Shown here piece after piece: positions 1-9,030 of a DNA stretch of 64,000 nucleotides (its first letter is position 1; each line of letters starts with the position of its first letter). The translations under genes were made by a program, and so were the position numbers. Source of the DNA: Candidatus Methanomassiliicoccus intestinalis Issoire-Mx1 (lineage in GTDB: Archaea > Thermoplasmatota > Thermoplasmata > Methanomassiliicoccales > Methanomassiliicoccaceae); NCBI RefSeq assembly GCF_000404225.1, contig NC_021353.1, positions 1,054,001 to 1,118,000 of the forward strand. The letters are read 5' to 3'. The notes beneath the pieces are model-generated. The model saw nothing but the letters and a program-made list of their open reading frames with translations. It was not told where the DNA came from and ran no database searches.

Positions 1-3000
1 GATGATTGCCTGCTTACCCCTCATAATAGCGCCGATTGCACTTTCAGTTCTAACCTGAGATGCCTCATCGAAGATAACCATGTCAAACATATAGTCATCA
101 TTTTGTAAGAATAAGCTTACAGACAAAGGAGACATCATCATACAGGGTTTAAGATTCATGACGATGTTTGGTATTTTATGAAGCAGCTTAGCAGCTGGCA
201 TTCCGCCTTTTTGTTTATATAGCTCCTGTTTCAAGATACTTAATTCTGTATTGGAATAAACAGCATCATCGACATTAGGCAGTCTGCTTACTATTTTATT
301 TCTTATTCTTGTTTTAGCACTAGATAGCTGACTGATATCTAATTGATTGAAGTGTGTGACTTCTTCTGAATAATCTTTTCCACAAAGGCTTCTGAGTGAA
401 GAAGATGAGAAAAGAATGTCTTCCAACCAGTTAGAGTAGAATTTCTTCAGAAATGCATTTACTGCATCTTCACCTGATAATTTTTCATTCAATGCTGAAG
501 ACATGTATGAAGAAAGACCTTCAGAAATGCAGTCATCCGTTGTTCTGTTAAAGTCGGCTTGTTCGTCAATATCTCCCATCTCATCTAAGCAGGATGTGAC
601 TTTTATATCCAGATCACTGAATTTCATACCATGAGCGTCAATAGGTATCGAAAACAATGATTCAAGCCATTCTTCATCCTCATCTAGCATATTTTTCGAT
701 CTAGATAGATCCCCTGCTAGTCTCTCGCAGGATTTTGCAATAACTGGATCATTGGCGATGGATTTAGCAACTTCAATTGGAATACCCCATTCTTTAATCA
801 ATTTATTAAATTCAATTGTCCAGTCGATATGATCTATAATATTTCTGAAATCGGTGGTCAGACCATCATACAGATGCCCAAATTCCGCTTCCATCGTAGA
901 TTTTTTAGAAGCATCCAGGTCGTGCAGTGATTGAAGCCTGACAAGACGCTGCATGTTTATGATATGTGACGAAAAACCAGCAGGAGACAGTGACAGTTCG
1001 ATCATTGGCATAATTGCGCGCTTAAGATCGATAAGAGAGTTTTGAATACAGCTGCATTCTGTCGATGCTTGCTGAATATCCATCTCTGATAAAGACAGGT
1101 TTTTTAATAAAGACTCAAGCTCACCTAATGATTCACATCTTGCTGCAATCCTTTTGATTTCCAAAGTCTCTGGAATTAAACCTTCAATACCTGTAAGAAG
1201 TAATCTTCTGATACCTTCTGGAACAGGGCCGTTAAACCTCTGAATTATCGAATCAAAAGCACTGAATGATTGCTTCAACATCTCAAAGTCTGTCGTTTCA
1301 CCAGTATAACCGCTTCCTAATTTATCTCGTAAATCTGAGTCGTTTGCTCTCAGCCATACTCTCTCTTCTTTCAGCCTTATCACTTTTTGCAATATGTTTA
1401 TGGCCTCAGCATCATCCAGTTTTTTAGAATTGTCAATCTTAAGGCCCTTCAATGATTTAAGATCAGTATTATGCTGTCCAAATCTCAGTCCAAATGATTT
1501 TTGAGAGTTTTTAAATCGGCTCAGCATCTCGGAGCACGGCAGTTCCAGTATCTGTCGGTCATATGCGTGGAATATCTCCTGCTCTAATGATCGGATTATC
1601 GCATGTTTGGAAACTACCTCTGTGAATGATTCATCTCTCACATTTCTGCCATATTCTGTAAACCAATCATCTGTGGGGTGTATCGGTCCGTCTAAAATGC
1701 TTAATATATCTGTGGCAGCAATGAGATCAGACACTGTCGGAGCAGTTTCTTGAGGTATCAAAGAGGCTGCAAGATCTTTTACTTTTTCAAGTTCTCCAAG
1801 CGCAGTAATCGATTCTCCGCATGCACGTATCAGTTTATCCGCACCTCTTAGAATTCCATCTTCATCTGCATATACTTCGATTGCTAAGTTTTCTCTAAGG
1901 AATGCCATTTCTGTTTCAGCAGTTTTTTCAGAAACAGCCATGGAAGGCAGTGTCAGAATCTTTGGATCGTATAACTGCAAAAGCCTCTGCTTTATAGACT
2001 CGTACTCATCCATCAATGTTGCAAGGCTCATTGCATTTTCTCTAAGCAATCCCAGATCATCTTTTTCCAGCCAAATTTCTGGAGGAGACGGAGATTTACT
2101 AAAATGAATTAATGAATCAATAAACGCATTAAGCGTTTTAAGTGATATCTGAAGATCTGTAAGATTGAGTACTGAGTATATCTCATTGATCACTTCAGAG
2201 ATGTCTTTCAGTTCATCATGCATTCTGGATAGCCTGGTTTTTATTATTTCCTTCTCCCCGGGAGTTGGTCTTTGTTTAAATATGCAGTTTGACCACGAAG
2301 ATTGTTTCATGGCTGCTGAAGTTGTCCGCGACCAGGCTCTTACCAGGTATACGCGTTTCATCAGCGTATCCATGTCAGTATTAGAAATTGAGTCCAGTTT
2401 AAAATCTAAATTTTTTGCATTTTGAAGCCGGGAAAGCTCCCCGCAGACTCTATATACGGAAAGTCCCAGCGGGTTCCTAATTGCATGCAGTTCTTCAGCG
2501 TACGTATCCAGCTCCTGCTTCTTCATATCTAAAGCATACAGATCGTCAAGATTACATTCTGATGGATTTCTATCCATATACAATACAGACTTCAATTCGT
2601 CAAGAATATCACGTTTGTTGACTTTATGGCTGTGTAAAACCATACAGAAATCAGCCAATCCGGCTTCAGATAACCTTTTATGAACTATATCCAGCGCTGC
2701 CATTTTTTCAGAAACAAACAAAACTTTTTTTCCGTCTGCCATTGCTTCTGAAATCATATTTGCAATAGTCTGCGATTTTCCAGTACCGGGCGGTCCTTCC
2801 AATATAAAACTAATTCCATTTCTTGCAAGAACTAATGCATCTTCCTGACTTGAATCTGCATCCAGAATCTGATAGCACTCTGAAGATTTATGTTTATCAT
2901 GATCCAGTTTGGATGATACTAAATCTACAGAAGGTAATTCAGAATTATCACCACAAATAGCTTTTACAACTGAGTTGTTTTTAAGCTTTTCATTATTCTG

Positions 3001-3672
3001 CACCAGATCTTGGTGCATGCTTATCCTCAGGAAAGAAAGTAATGCCAATTCTGCTTTTTCATCAACATTCCATCCTTTCTGGCTTACAATTTCAGAGACA
3101 GAATCTAAATAACTTTTAAGACTCTCATCATTTTGATTGAATTCTGGAAATACAATATTATGCTCATCTTTCAATTTATACAGTAACAGGGGATTTACAA
3201 CGATGGGCTCATCAGCCAGTTCCATAATAAACGGATCCGCAATACTTTCGGTTGATAGGGACACAGGGACTAATACAAGGGGGGATGTTATTTCTCCAGA
3301 TCCATCATTCCAATTTAAAAATCCAAACGACAGATATAGTGTGTTCATACCCTGCTCTTCAAATCCTTCCTTTGATTTTGTACGCAGAGAACCCAATATT
3401 TTCTGCTGCTCGTTGATCGATTTATCAGTAGCTACATCTCCTTTTGTAAATTCAGCTATGTCTTCTTCATCTTCCAGAGCTTTCGGGGGAGTATATGGAA
3501 ACCGCAACTGTTTTTTAGAGATTACCAGTTTTTTGTATAAGTCGTCATAATTCGGACGAATAATTTTTATGTTTGAATTTTTCGTCTCTTTGTAACTGAT
3601 GAGACGATTTCTTCTCCCTAAATCTAATAATTGCTTTTTCCAAAATTCAATTTTATCATCGATTTCTGTCAT
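1..3672 (-). CDS. DUF4011-type superfamily 1 helicase (3' end outside the window)
   Basis: An uninterrupted frame runs from the left edge to an ATG at 3672, giving 1224 residues. An in-frame ATG at 3690 is an alternative start. The N-terminus carries the FWKKQLLDLGRRNRLISYK motif typical of DUF4011 helicase-like proteins. Walker A (GPPGTGKSQT) is near residue 293, and motif II (FDEASQ) lies near residue 1202, preceded by a motif reading MSPLSVSLFL. About 900 mostly helical residues separate the two ATPase motifs. The C-terminal half of the helicase core and any nuclease domain lie beyond the edge. Related DUF4011 helicases are large Upf1-like SF1 proteins, and some occur in anti-phage systems. 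A defence role here is only inference, since no partner gene is visible. Confidence 0.85.
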   Translation of the reverse strand, partial: MTEIDDKIEFWKKQLLDLGRRNRLISYKETKNSNIKIIRPNYDDLYKKLVISKKQLRFPYTPPKALEDEEDIAEFTKGDVATDKSINEQQKILGSLRTKSKEGFEEQGMNTLYLSFGFLNWNDGSGEITSPLVLVPVSLSTESIADPFIMELADEPIVVNPLLLYKLKDEHNIVFPEFNQNDESLKSYLDSVSEIVSQKGWNVDEKAELALLSFLRISMHQDLVQNNEKLKNNSVVKAICGDNSELPSVDLVSSKLDHDKHKSSECYQILDADSSQEDALVLARNGISFILEGPPGTGKSQTIANMISEAMADGKKVLFVSEKMAALDIVHKRLSEAGLADFCMVLHSHKVNKRDILDELKSVLYMDRNPSECNLDDLYALDMKKQELDTYAEELHAIRNPLGLSVYRVCGELSRLQNAKNLDFKLDSISNTDMDTLMKRVYLVRAWSRTTSAAMKQSSWSNCIFKQRPTPGEKEIIKTRLSRMHDELKDISEVINEIYSVLNLTDLQISLKTLNAFIDSLIHFSKSPSPPEIWLEKDDLGLLRENAMSLATLMDEYESIKQRLLQLYDPKILTLPSMAVSEKTAETEMAFLRENLAIEVYADEDGILRGADKLIRACGESITALGELEKVKDLAASLIPQETAPTVSDLIAATDILSILDGPIHPTDDWFTEYGRNVRDESFTEVVSKHAIIRSLEQEIFHAYDRQILELPCSEMLSRFKNSQKSFGLRFGQHNTDLKSLKGLKIDNSKKLDDAEAINILQKVIRLKEERVWLRANDSDLRDKLGSGYTGETTDFEMLKQSFSAFDSIIQRFNGPVPEGIRRLLLTGIEGLIPETLEIKRIAARCESLGELESLLKNLSLSEMDIQQASTECSCIQNSLIDLKRAIMPMIELSLSPAGFSSHIINMQRLVRLQSLHDLDASKKSTMEAEFGHLYDGLTTDFRNIIDHIDWTIEFNKLIKEWGIPIEVAKSIANDPVIAKSCERLAGDLSRSKNMLDEDEEWLESLFSIPIDAHGMKFSDLDIKVTSCLDEMGDIDEQADFNRTTDDCISEGLSSYMSSALNEKLSGEDAVNAFLKKFYSNWLEDILFSSSSLRSLCGKDYSEEVTHFNQLDISQLSSAKTRIRNKIVSRLPNVDDAVYSNTELSILKQELYKQKGGMPAAKLLHKIPNIVMNLKPCMMMSPLSVSLFLQNDDYMFDMVIFDEASQVRTESAIGAIMRGKQAII

Positions 3673-3850
3673 TGATTGAATCCCCTTCATCCCGTAATTG
3701 CCTAAATATGAAGGTGAATATGCTTTTAAGCAATTAACCTTATGTTGGCTAGATCGTTGAACGGAACAAGTATTCTACTGATTAGAGCATACATCCATCT
3801 GATTAATCAAGTGAGGTTATATAGCCGTACAGCAATATGTATCTGATAAT
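3673..3850. promoter_or_regulatory. Divergent intergenic region between helicase and cfbB-like gene
   Basis: This AT-rich gap separates two divergently transcribed genes and must contain both promoters. A GAGGT sequence at 3814-3818 is too far from the TTG at 3851 to be its Shine-Dalgarno. I see no strong inverted repeat. Confidence 0.35.
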
Positions 3851-5269
3851 TTGAAACAATCAAATGAGAAGATAATTACGCAGAAGGCGAAATTTCCAAG
3901 AATATTACTTGGTGCTACATCCAGTGGAAGTGGGAAAACCACAATTACCTGCGGCATACTGCAAGCTCTTGTAAATAGAGGAATGAGCGTGTCTTCATTC
4001 AAATGTGGACCGGATTATATTGATCCAATGTTTCATTCCAACGCCATAGGTACATCTTCTTCAAATCTGGATTTATTTTTCTCAGAACCTGATACCGTGA
4101 GATATCTGTTTACAAAATCCGCTAAAGACTCAGATATATCAGTCATAGAGGGGGTTATGGGATATTATGATGGCATAAGCTCAGCATCTTCCAGAGCTTC
4201 TGCATATGAAGTTTCAGTGACGTTGGATGCTCCAGCGATTTTAATCGTAGACTCGAGAGGTGCAAGCACATCAGTAATTGCTACAATTCTTGGGTTTTTA
4301 GAGTATAAAAAAGACAGTCATATAAAGGGAGTTATATTAAATAGGATGAGTGAAAAAGTTTACCAACGTATAAAAAATGTTATAGAAAATGATCTCAAGA
4401 TAGATGTTCTTGGATATGTACCATCTATTCCAGATATATCACTCGAAAGCAGACACTTGGGGCTTGTAACTCCAGATAATATTAAAGACATTAAAAACAA
4501 GCTTAATTTAATCGCAGAGGTACTCGAAAAAACTGTCAACATAGATAAGATTATTGAGATCTCGAAAAGCGCTTCATCTCTTGAATGTCAAGACATGCCA
4601 GTGCGTAAGATGGAAGGCCGTCCAAGAATCGCAATCGCAAAGGATGAGGCTTTCTGTTTTATGTACCGTGACAATCTTGAGTTATTAGAGGATATGGGAG
4701 CACAGATAGAATATTTTTCTCCGATACATGATGAATGTATACCTGCTTCAGACGGAGTGATATTATATGGCGGATATCCAGAGCTGTATGCCGAAGAATT
4801 AAGCAGAAATAGTTCTATGATCGAGTCCATAAAAAAAGCAGTATCTGGCGGAATGCCATGTATTGCAGAATGCGGTGGATTTATGTATCTGCATGACGAA
4901 ATGGAGGATCCGTCTGGAACGTCCCATTCGATGTGCGGCATAATCTCCGGCAGATCGTATAAAACAGAAAAACTTGTTAGATTTGGGTATGTAGATCTTA
5001 AGAGTAAAAATGACTCATGGATATTAAAATCAAACGAAACCGTCAAAGCTCATGAGTTTCACTACTGGGACAGCAGCAATTGTGGAAGCGATGTTATATC
5101 TACAAGGGCATCGGGAGACGGAAGCTGGGAATGCATACATTGTGAAAATAATGTGTTTGCTGGATATCCTCACATATTTTACAGATCCTGCCCAGACATG
5201 ATAAGACGATTTTTAGAAGCGTGTATAAATTACAGAACCGTAAGGGAAAAGTACCTTAAACAAGAGTGA
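3851..5269 (+). CDS. cfbB: Cobyrinate / Ni-sirohydrochlorin a,c-diamide synthase
   Basis: The 472-residue product has the CbiA/CfbB two-domain layout. An N-terminal dethiobiotin-synthetase-like ATPase carries the P-loop ATSSGSGKTT at residues 22-31 and the family segment FKCGPDYIDPMFH. A C-terminal class I glutamine amidotransferase domain has the nucleophile in ECGGFMYL (Cys341). The family amidates the a and c acetate side chains of a sirohydrochlorin or cobyrinate using glutamine and ATP. In methanogens the usual role is coenzyme F430 synthesis (CfbB), but a cobalamin role (CbiA) is not excluded by sequence. The start is a TTG, because no ATG or GTG lies in frame after the upstream stop at 3812. 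A siroheme-binding reductase follows 13 bases downstream. Confidence 0.85.
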   Translation: MKQSNEKIITQKAKFPRILLGATSSGSGKTTITCGILQALVNRGMSVSSFKCGPDYIDPMFHSNAIGTSSSNLDLFFSEPDTVRYLFTKSAKDSDISVIEGVMGYYDGISSASSRASAYEVSVTLDAPAILIVDSRGASTSVIATILGFLEYKKDSHIKGVILNRMSEKVYQRIKNVIENDLKIDVLGYVPSIPDISLESRHLGLVTPDNIKDIKNKLNLIAEVLEKTVNIDKIIEISKSASSLECQDMPVRKMEGRPRIAIAKDEAFCFMYRDNLELLEDMGAQIEYFSPIHDECIPASDGVILYGGYPELYAEELSRNSSMIESIKKAVSGGMPCIAECGGFMYLHDEMEDPSGTSHSMCGIISGRSYKTEKLVRFGYVDLKSKNDSWILKSNETVKAHEFHYWDSSNCGSDVISTRASGDGSWECIHCENNVFAGYPHIFYRSCPDMIRRFLEACINYRTVREKYLKQE

Positions 5270-5282
5270 AGTTAATAGAGGC

Positions 5283-6194
5283 ATGTCTCTCAATGCAGAT
5301 CAGATTAAAGAAGTCAAAAACCAAGGGTTTTTGATTAACCGCGGCACTGAGTTATTCTCTGGAAGAATTATTACGGGAAATGGAGTTCTCACGGCTGCGG
5401 AGCTTAAAACTGCATGCGAAGCTGCTGAGAAGTTTGGCAACGGCAATCTCACGTTTACAACTCGTCAAACAGTAGAGCTTCCCGGGATACCTTATGAAAA
5501 GATTCCAGAGTTCAAACAGTTTGTAACAGAAAGAGGTCTCAGCGTTGGGGGAACCGGCCGGCGGGTCCGTCCGATTGTGTCCTGTAAGGGTACTACCTGC
5601 ATATATGGCCTTCATGACACTCAAGAAATGGCTACTGAAGCACATGAACGCTTTTTCAAAGGATATGCCGATGTGTTATTTCCACATAAGATAAAAATTT
5701 CAGTCGGGGGCTGCCCGAATAATTGTGTAAAACCTGACATAAACGATATTGGGATAATAGGTCAAAGAATTCCCATCGTAAATACTGAGATCTGCAAATC
5801 ATGTAAAAAGTGCAAGGTTGAAGCTGTGTGCCCCATGAATGCAGCAGTCAAATCAGATATGATTGTAATTGATAAAGAAGCCTGTGTTCAATGTGGAAGA
5901 TGTTCTGATAAATGTCCATTCGGAGCAGTAACTGGAGAAACTACTCTTTATAAGATATTCATAGGCGGCCAGTGGGGAAAACATCGCTATCTGGGGTATG
6001 AATTAAGTAGATTGTTTGAAAGAGCTGAAGTTATGGACATCATAGAAAGCTCTATGTTATTCTTTAAAAAAGAAGGAAAAACAGGAGAACGTTTTAGACA
6101 AACGATCGACCGCGTAGGTATCGATACAGCTGAAAAGATCATTACATCTAAAAAATTACTCGACCAAAAAGAAGAGATAATCAAGATGGAGTGA
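5283..6194 (+). CDS. Small siroheme [4Fe-4S] sulfite/nitrite reductase-like protein with ferredoxin domain
   Basis: This 303-residue protein has a ferrodoxin-like half domain (about 1-80), then a siroheme/[4Fe-4S] binding module with Cys101-Lys-Gly-Thr-Thr-Cys106 and Cys144-Pro-Asn-Asn-Cys148. Two ferredoxin-type clusters follow (CKSCKKCKVEAVCP and CVQCGRCSDKCP, about 172-215). It matches the single-chain Dsr-like or anaerobic sulfite-reductase-like proteins of methanogens and clostridia. Those bind siroheme, but their substrate is often unknown. The first cysteine pair is spaced CX4C here, while textbook assimilatory enzymes have CX5C. Its position behind a sirohydrochlorin amidase suggests a tetrapyrrole-linked operon. 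It may reduce sulfite, or act as a redox step with another substrate. Confidence 0.75.
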   Translation: MSLNADQIKEVKNQGFLINRGTELFSGRIITGNGVLTAAELKTACEAAEKFGNGNLTFTTRQTVELPGIPYEKIPEFKQFVTERGLSVGGTGRRVRPIVSCKGTTCIYGLHDTQEMATEAHERFFKGYADVLFPHKIKISVGGCPNNCVKPDINDIGIIGQRIPIVNTEICKSCKKCKVEAVCPMNAAVKSDMIVIDKEACVQCGRCSDKCPFGAVTGETTLYKIFIGGQWGKHRYLGYELSRLFERAEVMDIIESSMLFFKKEGKTGERFRQTIDRVGIDTAEKIITSKKLLDQKEEIIKME

Positions 6195-6205
6195 CCGCAA
6201 TCGTA

Positions 6206-6222
6206 GGAAGGTTAAACCTTCC
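6206..6222. terminator. Short perfect hairpin between convergent genes
   Basis: GGAAGGTT and AACCTTCC form 8-bp arms around a single A, between the reductase gene and the convergent DtxR-type gene. A terminator is the simplest reading. The symmetric GGTTAAACC core also resembles DtxR-family operators, so a regulatory site is possible. Confidence 0.5.
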
Positions 6223-6309
6223 TTGCCTAACCTTTATGTAAACGCTGGAAACATGTCGGATGCTGAATAACAATCGTGATGTTATCCAACAGGACATCCA
6301 GCAGATTGA

Positions 6310-6945
6310 TTATCTGGTATACACGAAAGATGCAAGCGTGTTTTCTATAGCAAGATGAACCCCGCCAATATATACTACCAGCGGCCCGTCTGGAAGCATC
6401 CTGTCAACAAGTTTCACCTCAACGCTTGGAACAAAACCCATGGAAATTAGCTTTTTAATTTGATCTGGATTTCCTCCCTTTAAATGAGAGATTATATATC
6501 TCCGGCCGATGACTGCTTTATCTAAAGTCCTGCTGTTTTCTGGAACATCACATTGAATAGAACAGCCGCAGCCACAATGTTCATTTGTGCCTAAAATCTT
6601 ACACATTCTGCCGGCTGATTCATCAGAAATTACATGTTCTGTTCTGCATGCTTCTTCATGAGCTACGTCTTCGTTTGCATCCAGAACATCTACCAGGAAC
6701 CTTTCCATAACCTGATGTTTTTCTCTGAGGTGTTTTGCATATTCAAACCCCTTCTCAGTAAGAGAAACACCTTTGTATTTTTCATATTCAACCATGCCTT
6801 CATCCGCAAGATTTCCCAGCATTTCACTGACACTTGCAGGAGATACACCTAAACGAGATGCTATTTCAGAAGTCTTGGCTACTTGCGATCCACCTGTGAT
6901 CCTTAATATGTAGATCAAGTAGTCCTCTCGATTATAGGTAGTCAT
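6310..6945 (-). CDS. DtxR/MntR-family metal-dependent transcription regulator
   Basis: The 211-residue protein has the three-part DtxR architecture. An N-terminal winged helix (about 1-65, with SEIASRLGVSPASVSEML) is followed by a metal-binding and dimerisation domain containing EEACRTEHVISDE. The C-terminal FeoA/SH3-like domain (about 135-211) contains PDQIKKLISMGFVPSVEVKL. The family represses metal-uptake genes when Fe2+ or Mn2+ is bound. A CGCGC cysteine cluster (about 123-127) lies between the domains and could bind metal. It is transcribed away from the prenyltransferase gene. Plausible targets in this window are the ABC importer at 32-35 kb and the orphan ATPase at 49.8 kb, both preceded by AGGT-type motifs. 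That link is inference. Confidence 0.9.
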   Translation of the reverse strand: MTTYNREDYLIYILRITGGSQVAKTSEIASRLGVSPASVSEMLGNLADEGMVEYEKYKGVSLTEKGFEYAKHLREKHQVMERFLVDVLDANEDVAHEEACRTEHVISDESAGRMCKILGTNEHCGCGCSIQCDVPENSRTLDKAVIGRRYIISHLKGGNPDQIKKLISMGFVPSVEVKLVDRMLPDGPLVVYIGGVHLAIENTLASFVYTR

Positions 6946-7090
6946 ATACAGCCGATACCTCTAAACATTCTTGAAACTTTTCTCCAAATGTAATTCACAT
7001 TGCATGCACAAAATTGCAAAATGTAAGATTTGAATACTTTGTATAATATGTGTACGCTCATTAAGATGATGCTTTAATGACAGGGATCAA

Positions 7091-8014
7091 ATGCATTACA
7101 AAAAATTAACAATGAAAGCAATTGTTGAGCTTGCAGCTCCCCACACTTGGCCAGCTAGCAGCATACCTGTATGCTTAGCGGCGATGCTCAGTGTTTCATT
7201 AACACACCAATTCTCACAATATCTATTCTTTTCCGTACTTCTTACTTCAATATTTTTACAATGTGCAGTTAATACTCTGAATGATTATGCAGATTTTGTA
7301 AAGGGCACAGATACTATCGAAAATTCAGATGACCCGACCGATGCTTCAATTATATATAACGAATTGAATCCAAAATCTGCAAGAAACGTTGGGGTTGCAT
7401 TCATTATACTAGCAGCTGTATCTGGAATCTACGCAATATATATTGCTGGGTGGATTCCAGTAGTATTCGGTGCTGTTGGAGTAGCAGTATTAGCATCATA
7501 CTCTTTCAGTAAATTTCCATTATCTTATCTTCCAGTTGGAGAAGTCATTTCCGGTTTTGTAATGGGTGGAATAATTCCATTGGCTTCCTATTATGTATTT
7601 ACACTTCAGATTGAGCCAATGGTGATCGTGTATTGCATACCAACAATCATTTCTATAGGTCTGATAATGATGACAAACAACATATCAGATATAGAAAAGG
7701 ATCATGATGCAAAAAGAAAAACACTTCCCTGCATATTGAATAGAGATAAAACTTCAGTACTGTTAAAGTCACTTATAATTCTATCAGCGATTTTTGTTTG
7801 TACATTAGTAGTTGTATATTTCAGAAATGGAAGTTTTCTGATTCCATTGATGATCGGATCGATAATCATGCCATTCAATAGGTTGTCAAATGGAAGATTT
7901 ATGCCAGAGTCAAGGATACTCTCCATGAATTCGATTCTATCAATACACACACGTTTAAATTTATATTACATAGCAATGATTGCAGCAGATCTGATCCTAG
8001 GTGCCATATTATGA
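7091..8014 (+). CDS. UbiA-superfamily prenyltransferase, MenA-like
   Basis: A 307-residue polytopic membrane protein with about eight hydrophobic helices. Both aspartate-rich UbiA motifs are present: NTLNDYADFVKGTD in the first loop and NNISDIEKDHDAKRKTL in the second. These bind Mg2+-prenyl diphosphate. The second motif is close to MenA (1,4-dihydroxy-2-naphthoate prenyltransferase). The ATG is preceded by CAGGGATC. Its stop overlaps the start of a MenG/UbiE-like methyltransferase as ATGA, so the two are probably co-translated. The pair suggests prenylation and then C-methylation of an aromatic ring. Whether the product is a menaquinone, methanophenazine-like or another lipid cannot be read from sequence. 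Confidence 0.85.
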   Translation: MHYKKLTMKAIVELAAPHTWPASSIPVCLAAMLSVSLTHQFSQYLFFSVLLTSIFLQCAVNTLNDYADFVKGTDTIENSDDPTDASIIYNELNPKSARNVGVAFIILAAVSGIYAIYIAGWIPVVFGAVGVAVLASYSFSKFPLSYLPVGEVISGFVMGGIIPLASYYVFTLQIEPMVIVYCIPTIISIGLIMMTNNISDIEKDHDAKRKTLPCILNRDKTSVLLKSLIILSAIFVCTLVVVYFRNGSFLIPLMIGSIIMPFNRLSNGRFMPESRILSMNSILSIHTRLNLYYIAMIAADLILGAIL

Positions 8015-8706
8015 AAGACGACAAAGAAGAAAAAGTACAAGGTGTGTTTCAGCGCATCAGTGGAAATTATGACATTATGAATGATATCATTAGCGTAGGG
8101 TTGCACCGCGGATGGAAAGATTCTCTTGCTGATGAGATATCTCAAAGAGGTAAATGCATTCTGGATGTTTGCTGCGGCACCGGCGATCTGACAGTGATGC
8201 TTTCCAAAAAAGATAGTTCAAATGAAGTAATAGGACTTGACTTCTCACAAAACATGCTCTCTGTCGCAAAAGAGAGAATGAGTAAAAATGAGATAAAAGA
8301 TGTAGAACTGATTCAGGGAAATGCAATGGACCTGCCTTTTGAAGATAATCGCTTCGACTGCGCTGTAATCTCATTTGGTTTAAGAAACGTTGCTGATTAT
8401 TCCAAAGTCATATCTGAAATGACCAGAGTGATTAAAAAAGGTGGCTGGGTGTACTGCCTTGAAGCATCTTACCCGGATTCAAAATACATAAAACCATTTT
8501 TCAGACTATATTTCAGATATATTATGCCCAGATTGGCAGGACTGATTACTGGAAAACAAAAAGAATATGAATGGTTGAATGAGTCTACAGAATTATTCTT
8601 AAAAAAGGACGAACTGGCGGATTTGTTTAAGGAATGCGGATTAGCCAATGTCTCATACAAAACATACCTGCTGGGTTCGGCTGCTCTGCACAAAGGTCAG
8701 AAATAA
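8011..8706 (+). CDS. UbiE/MenG-family ring C-methyltransferase
   Basis: A 231-residue class I SAM-dependent methyltransferase. The family signature YDIMNDIISVGLHRGWK is at the N-terminus, the SAM-binding loop is LDVCCGTGDLTV, and the second signature includes ISFGLRNV. In known pathways this enzyme methylates a prenylated quinone ring, for example demethylmenaquinol. It overlaps the upstream MenA-like gene by four bases, which supports a shared pathway. The length matches the family (about 230-250). The organism's actual membrane electron carrier is not identified by these genes. Confidence 0.87.
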   Translation: MKDDKEEKVQGVFQRISGNYDIMNDIISVGLHRGWKDSLADEISQRGKCILDVCCGTGDLTVMLSKKDSSNEVIGLDFSQNMLSVAKERMSKNEIKDVELIQGNAMDLPFEDNRFDCAVISFGLRNVADYSKVISEMTRVIKKGGWVYCLEASYPDSKYIKPFFRLYFRYIMPRLAGLITGKQKEYEWLNESTELFLKKDELADLFKECGLANVSYKTYLLGSAALHKGQK

Positions 8707-8759
8707 TACCACTTGAACTCAAGAGATTTTTAAAATAGTTGTAGTCCCATGAGAAAAAT

Positions 8760-8972
8760 ATGATGGGCGGTACAGCATTTCAGGTAACAGGAATGACCTG
8801 CAGCCATTGTGAAGCTTCTGTTGAAAAAGCAGTGTCTGCCATTGACGGCATAAAAGCAGTAAAGGCGAATGCTTCTAAAGGAGAGATAAAAGTAAAAGGA
8901 GATCTTACAGAAGAAGTCGTCAAAAAAATAAAAGAGGCCGTGTCTGAAGCTGGTTTTTCAGTTAAAGACTGA
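8760..8972 (+). CDS. Heavy-metal-associated (CopZ-like) metallochaperone
   Basis: A 70-residue HMA-domain protein with the GMTCSHC metal-binding motif at residues 12-18 and the usual beta-alpha-beta-beta-alpha-beta pattern. Such proteins carry Cu+ to P-type ATPases or regulators through the two cysteines. No P-type ATPase lies nearby, so the partner is elsewhere. ATG at 8760 and at 8763 are both possible starts. An AT-rich stretch just upstream (AGATTTTTAAAATAG, about 8723-8737) may be its promoter. Confidence 0.85.
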   Translation: MMGGTAFQVTGMTCSHCEASVEKAVSAIDGIKAVKANASKGEIKVKGDLTEEVVKKIKEAVSEAGFSVKD

Positions 8973-8981
8973 AACGATAGA

Positions 8982-9017
8982 TGTGGAGAGATTGATCATC
9001 TGGTCAATAACTCCACA
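8982..9017. terminator. Two-tier hairpin between convergent genes
   Basis: TGTGGAG (8982-8988) pairs with CTCCACA (9011-9017), and inside it ATTGA (8991-8995) pairs with TCAAT (9004-9008). It lies between the CopZ-like gene and the convergent AIM24-like gene, so it probably terminates both. Confidence 0.6.
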
Positions 9018-9030
9018 TACGAAGATTTGT

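Noticed and set aside
6206..6222. The GGTTAAACC hairpin as the operator of the DtxR-type gene
   Set aside because: It is at the 3' end of that gene, between convergent genes, so a terminator is the simpler reading.
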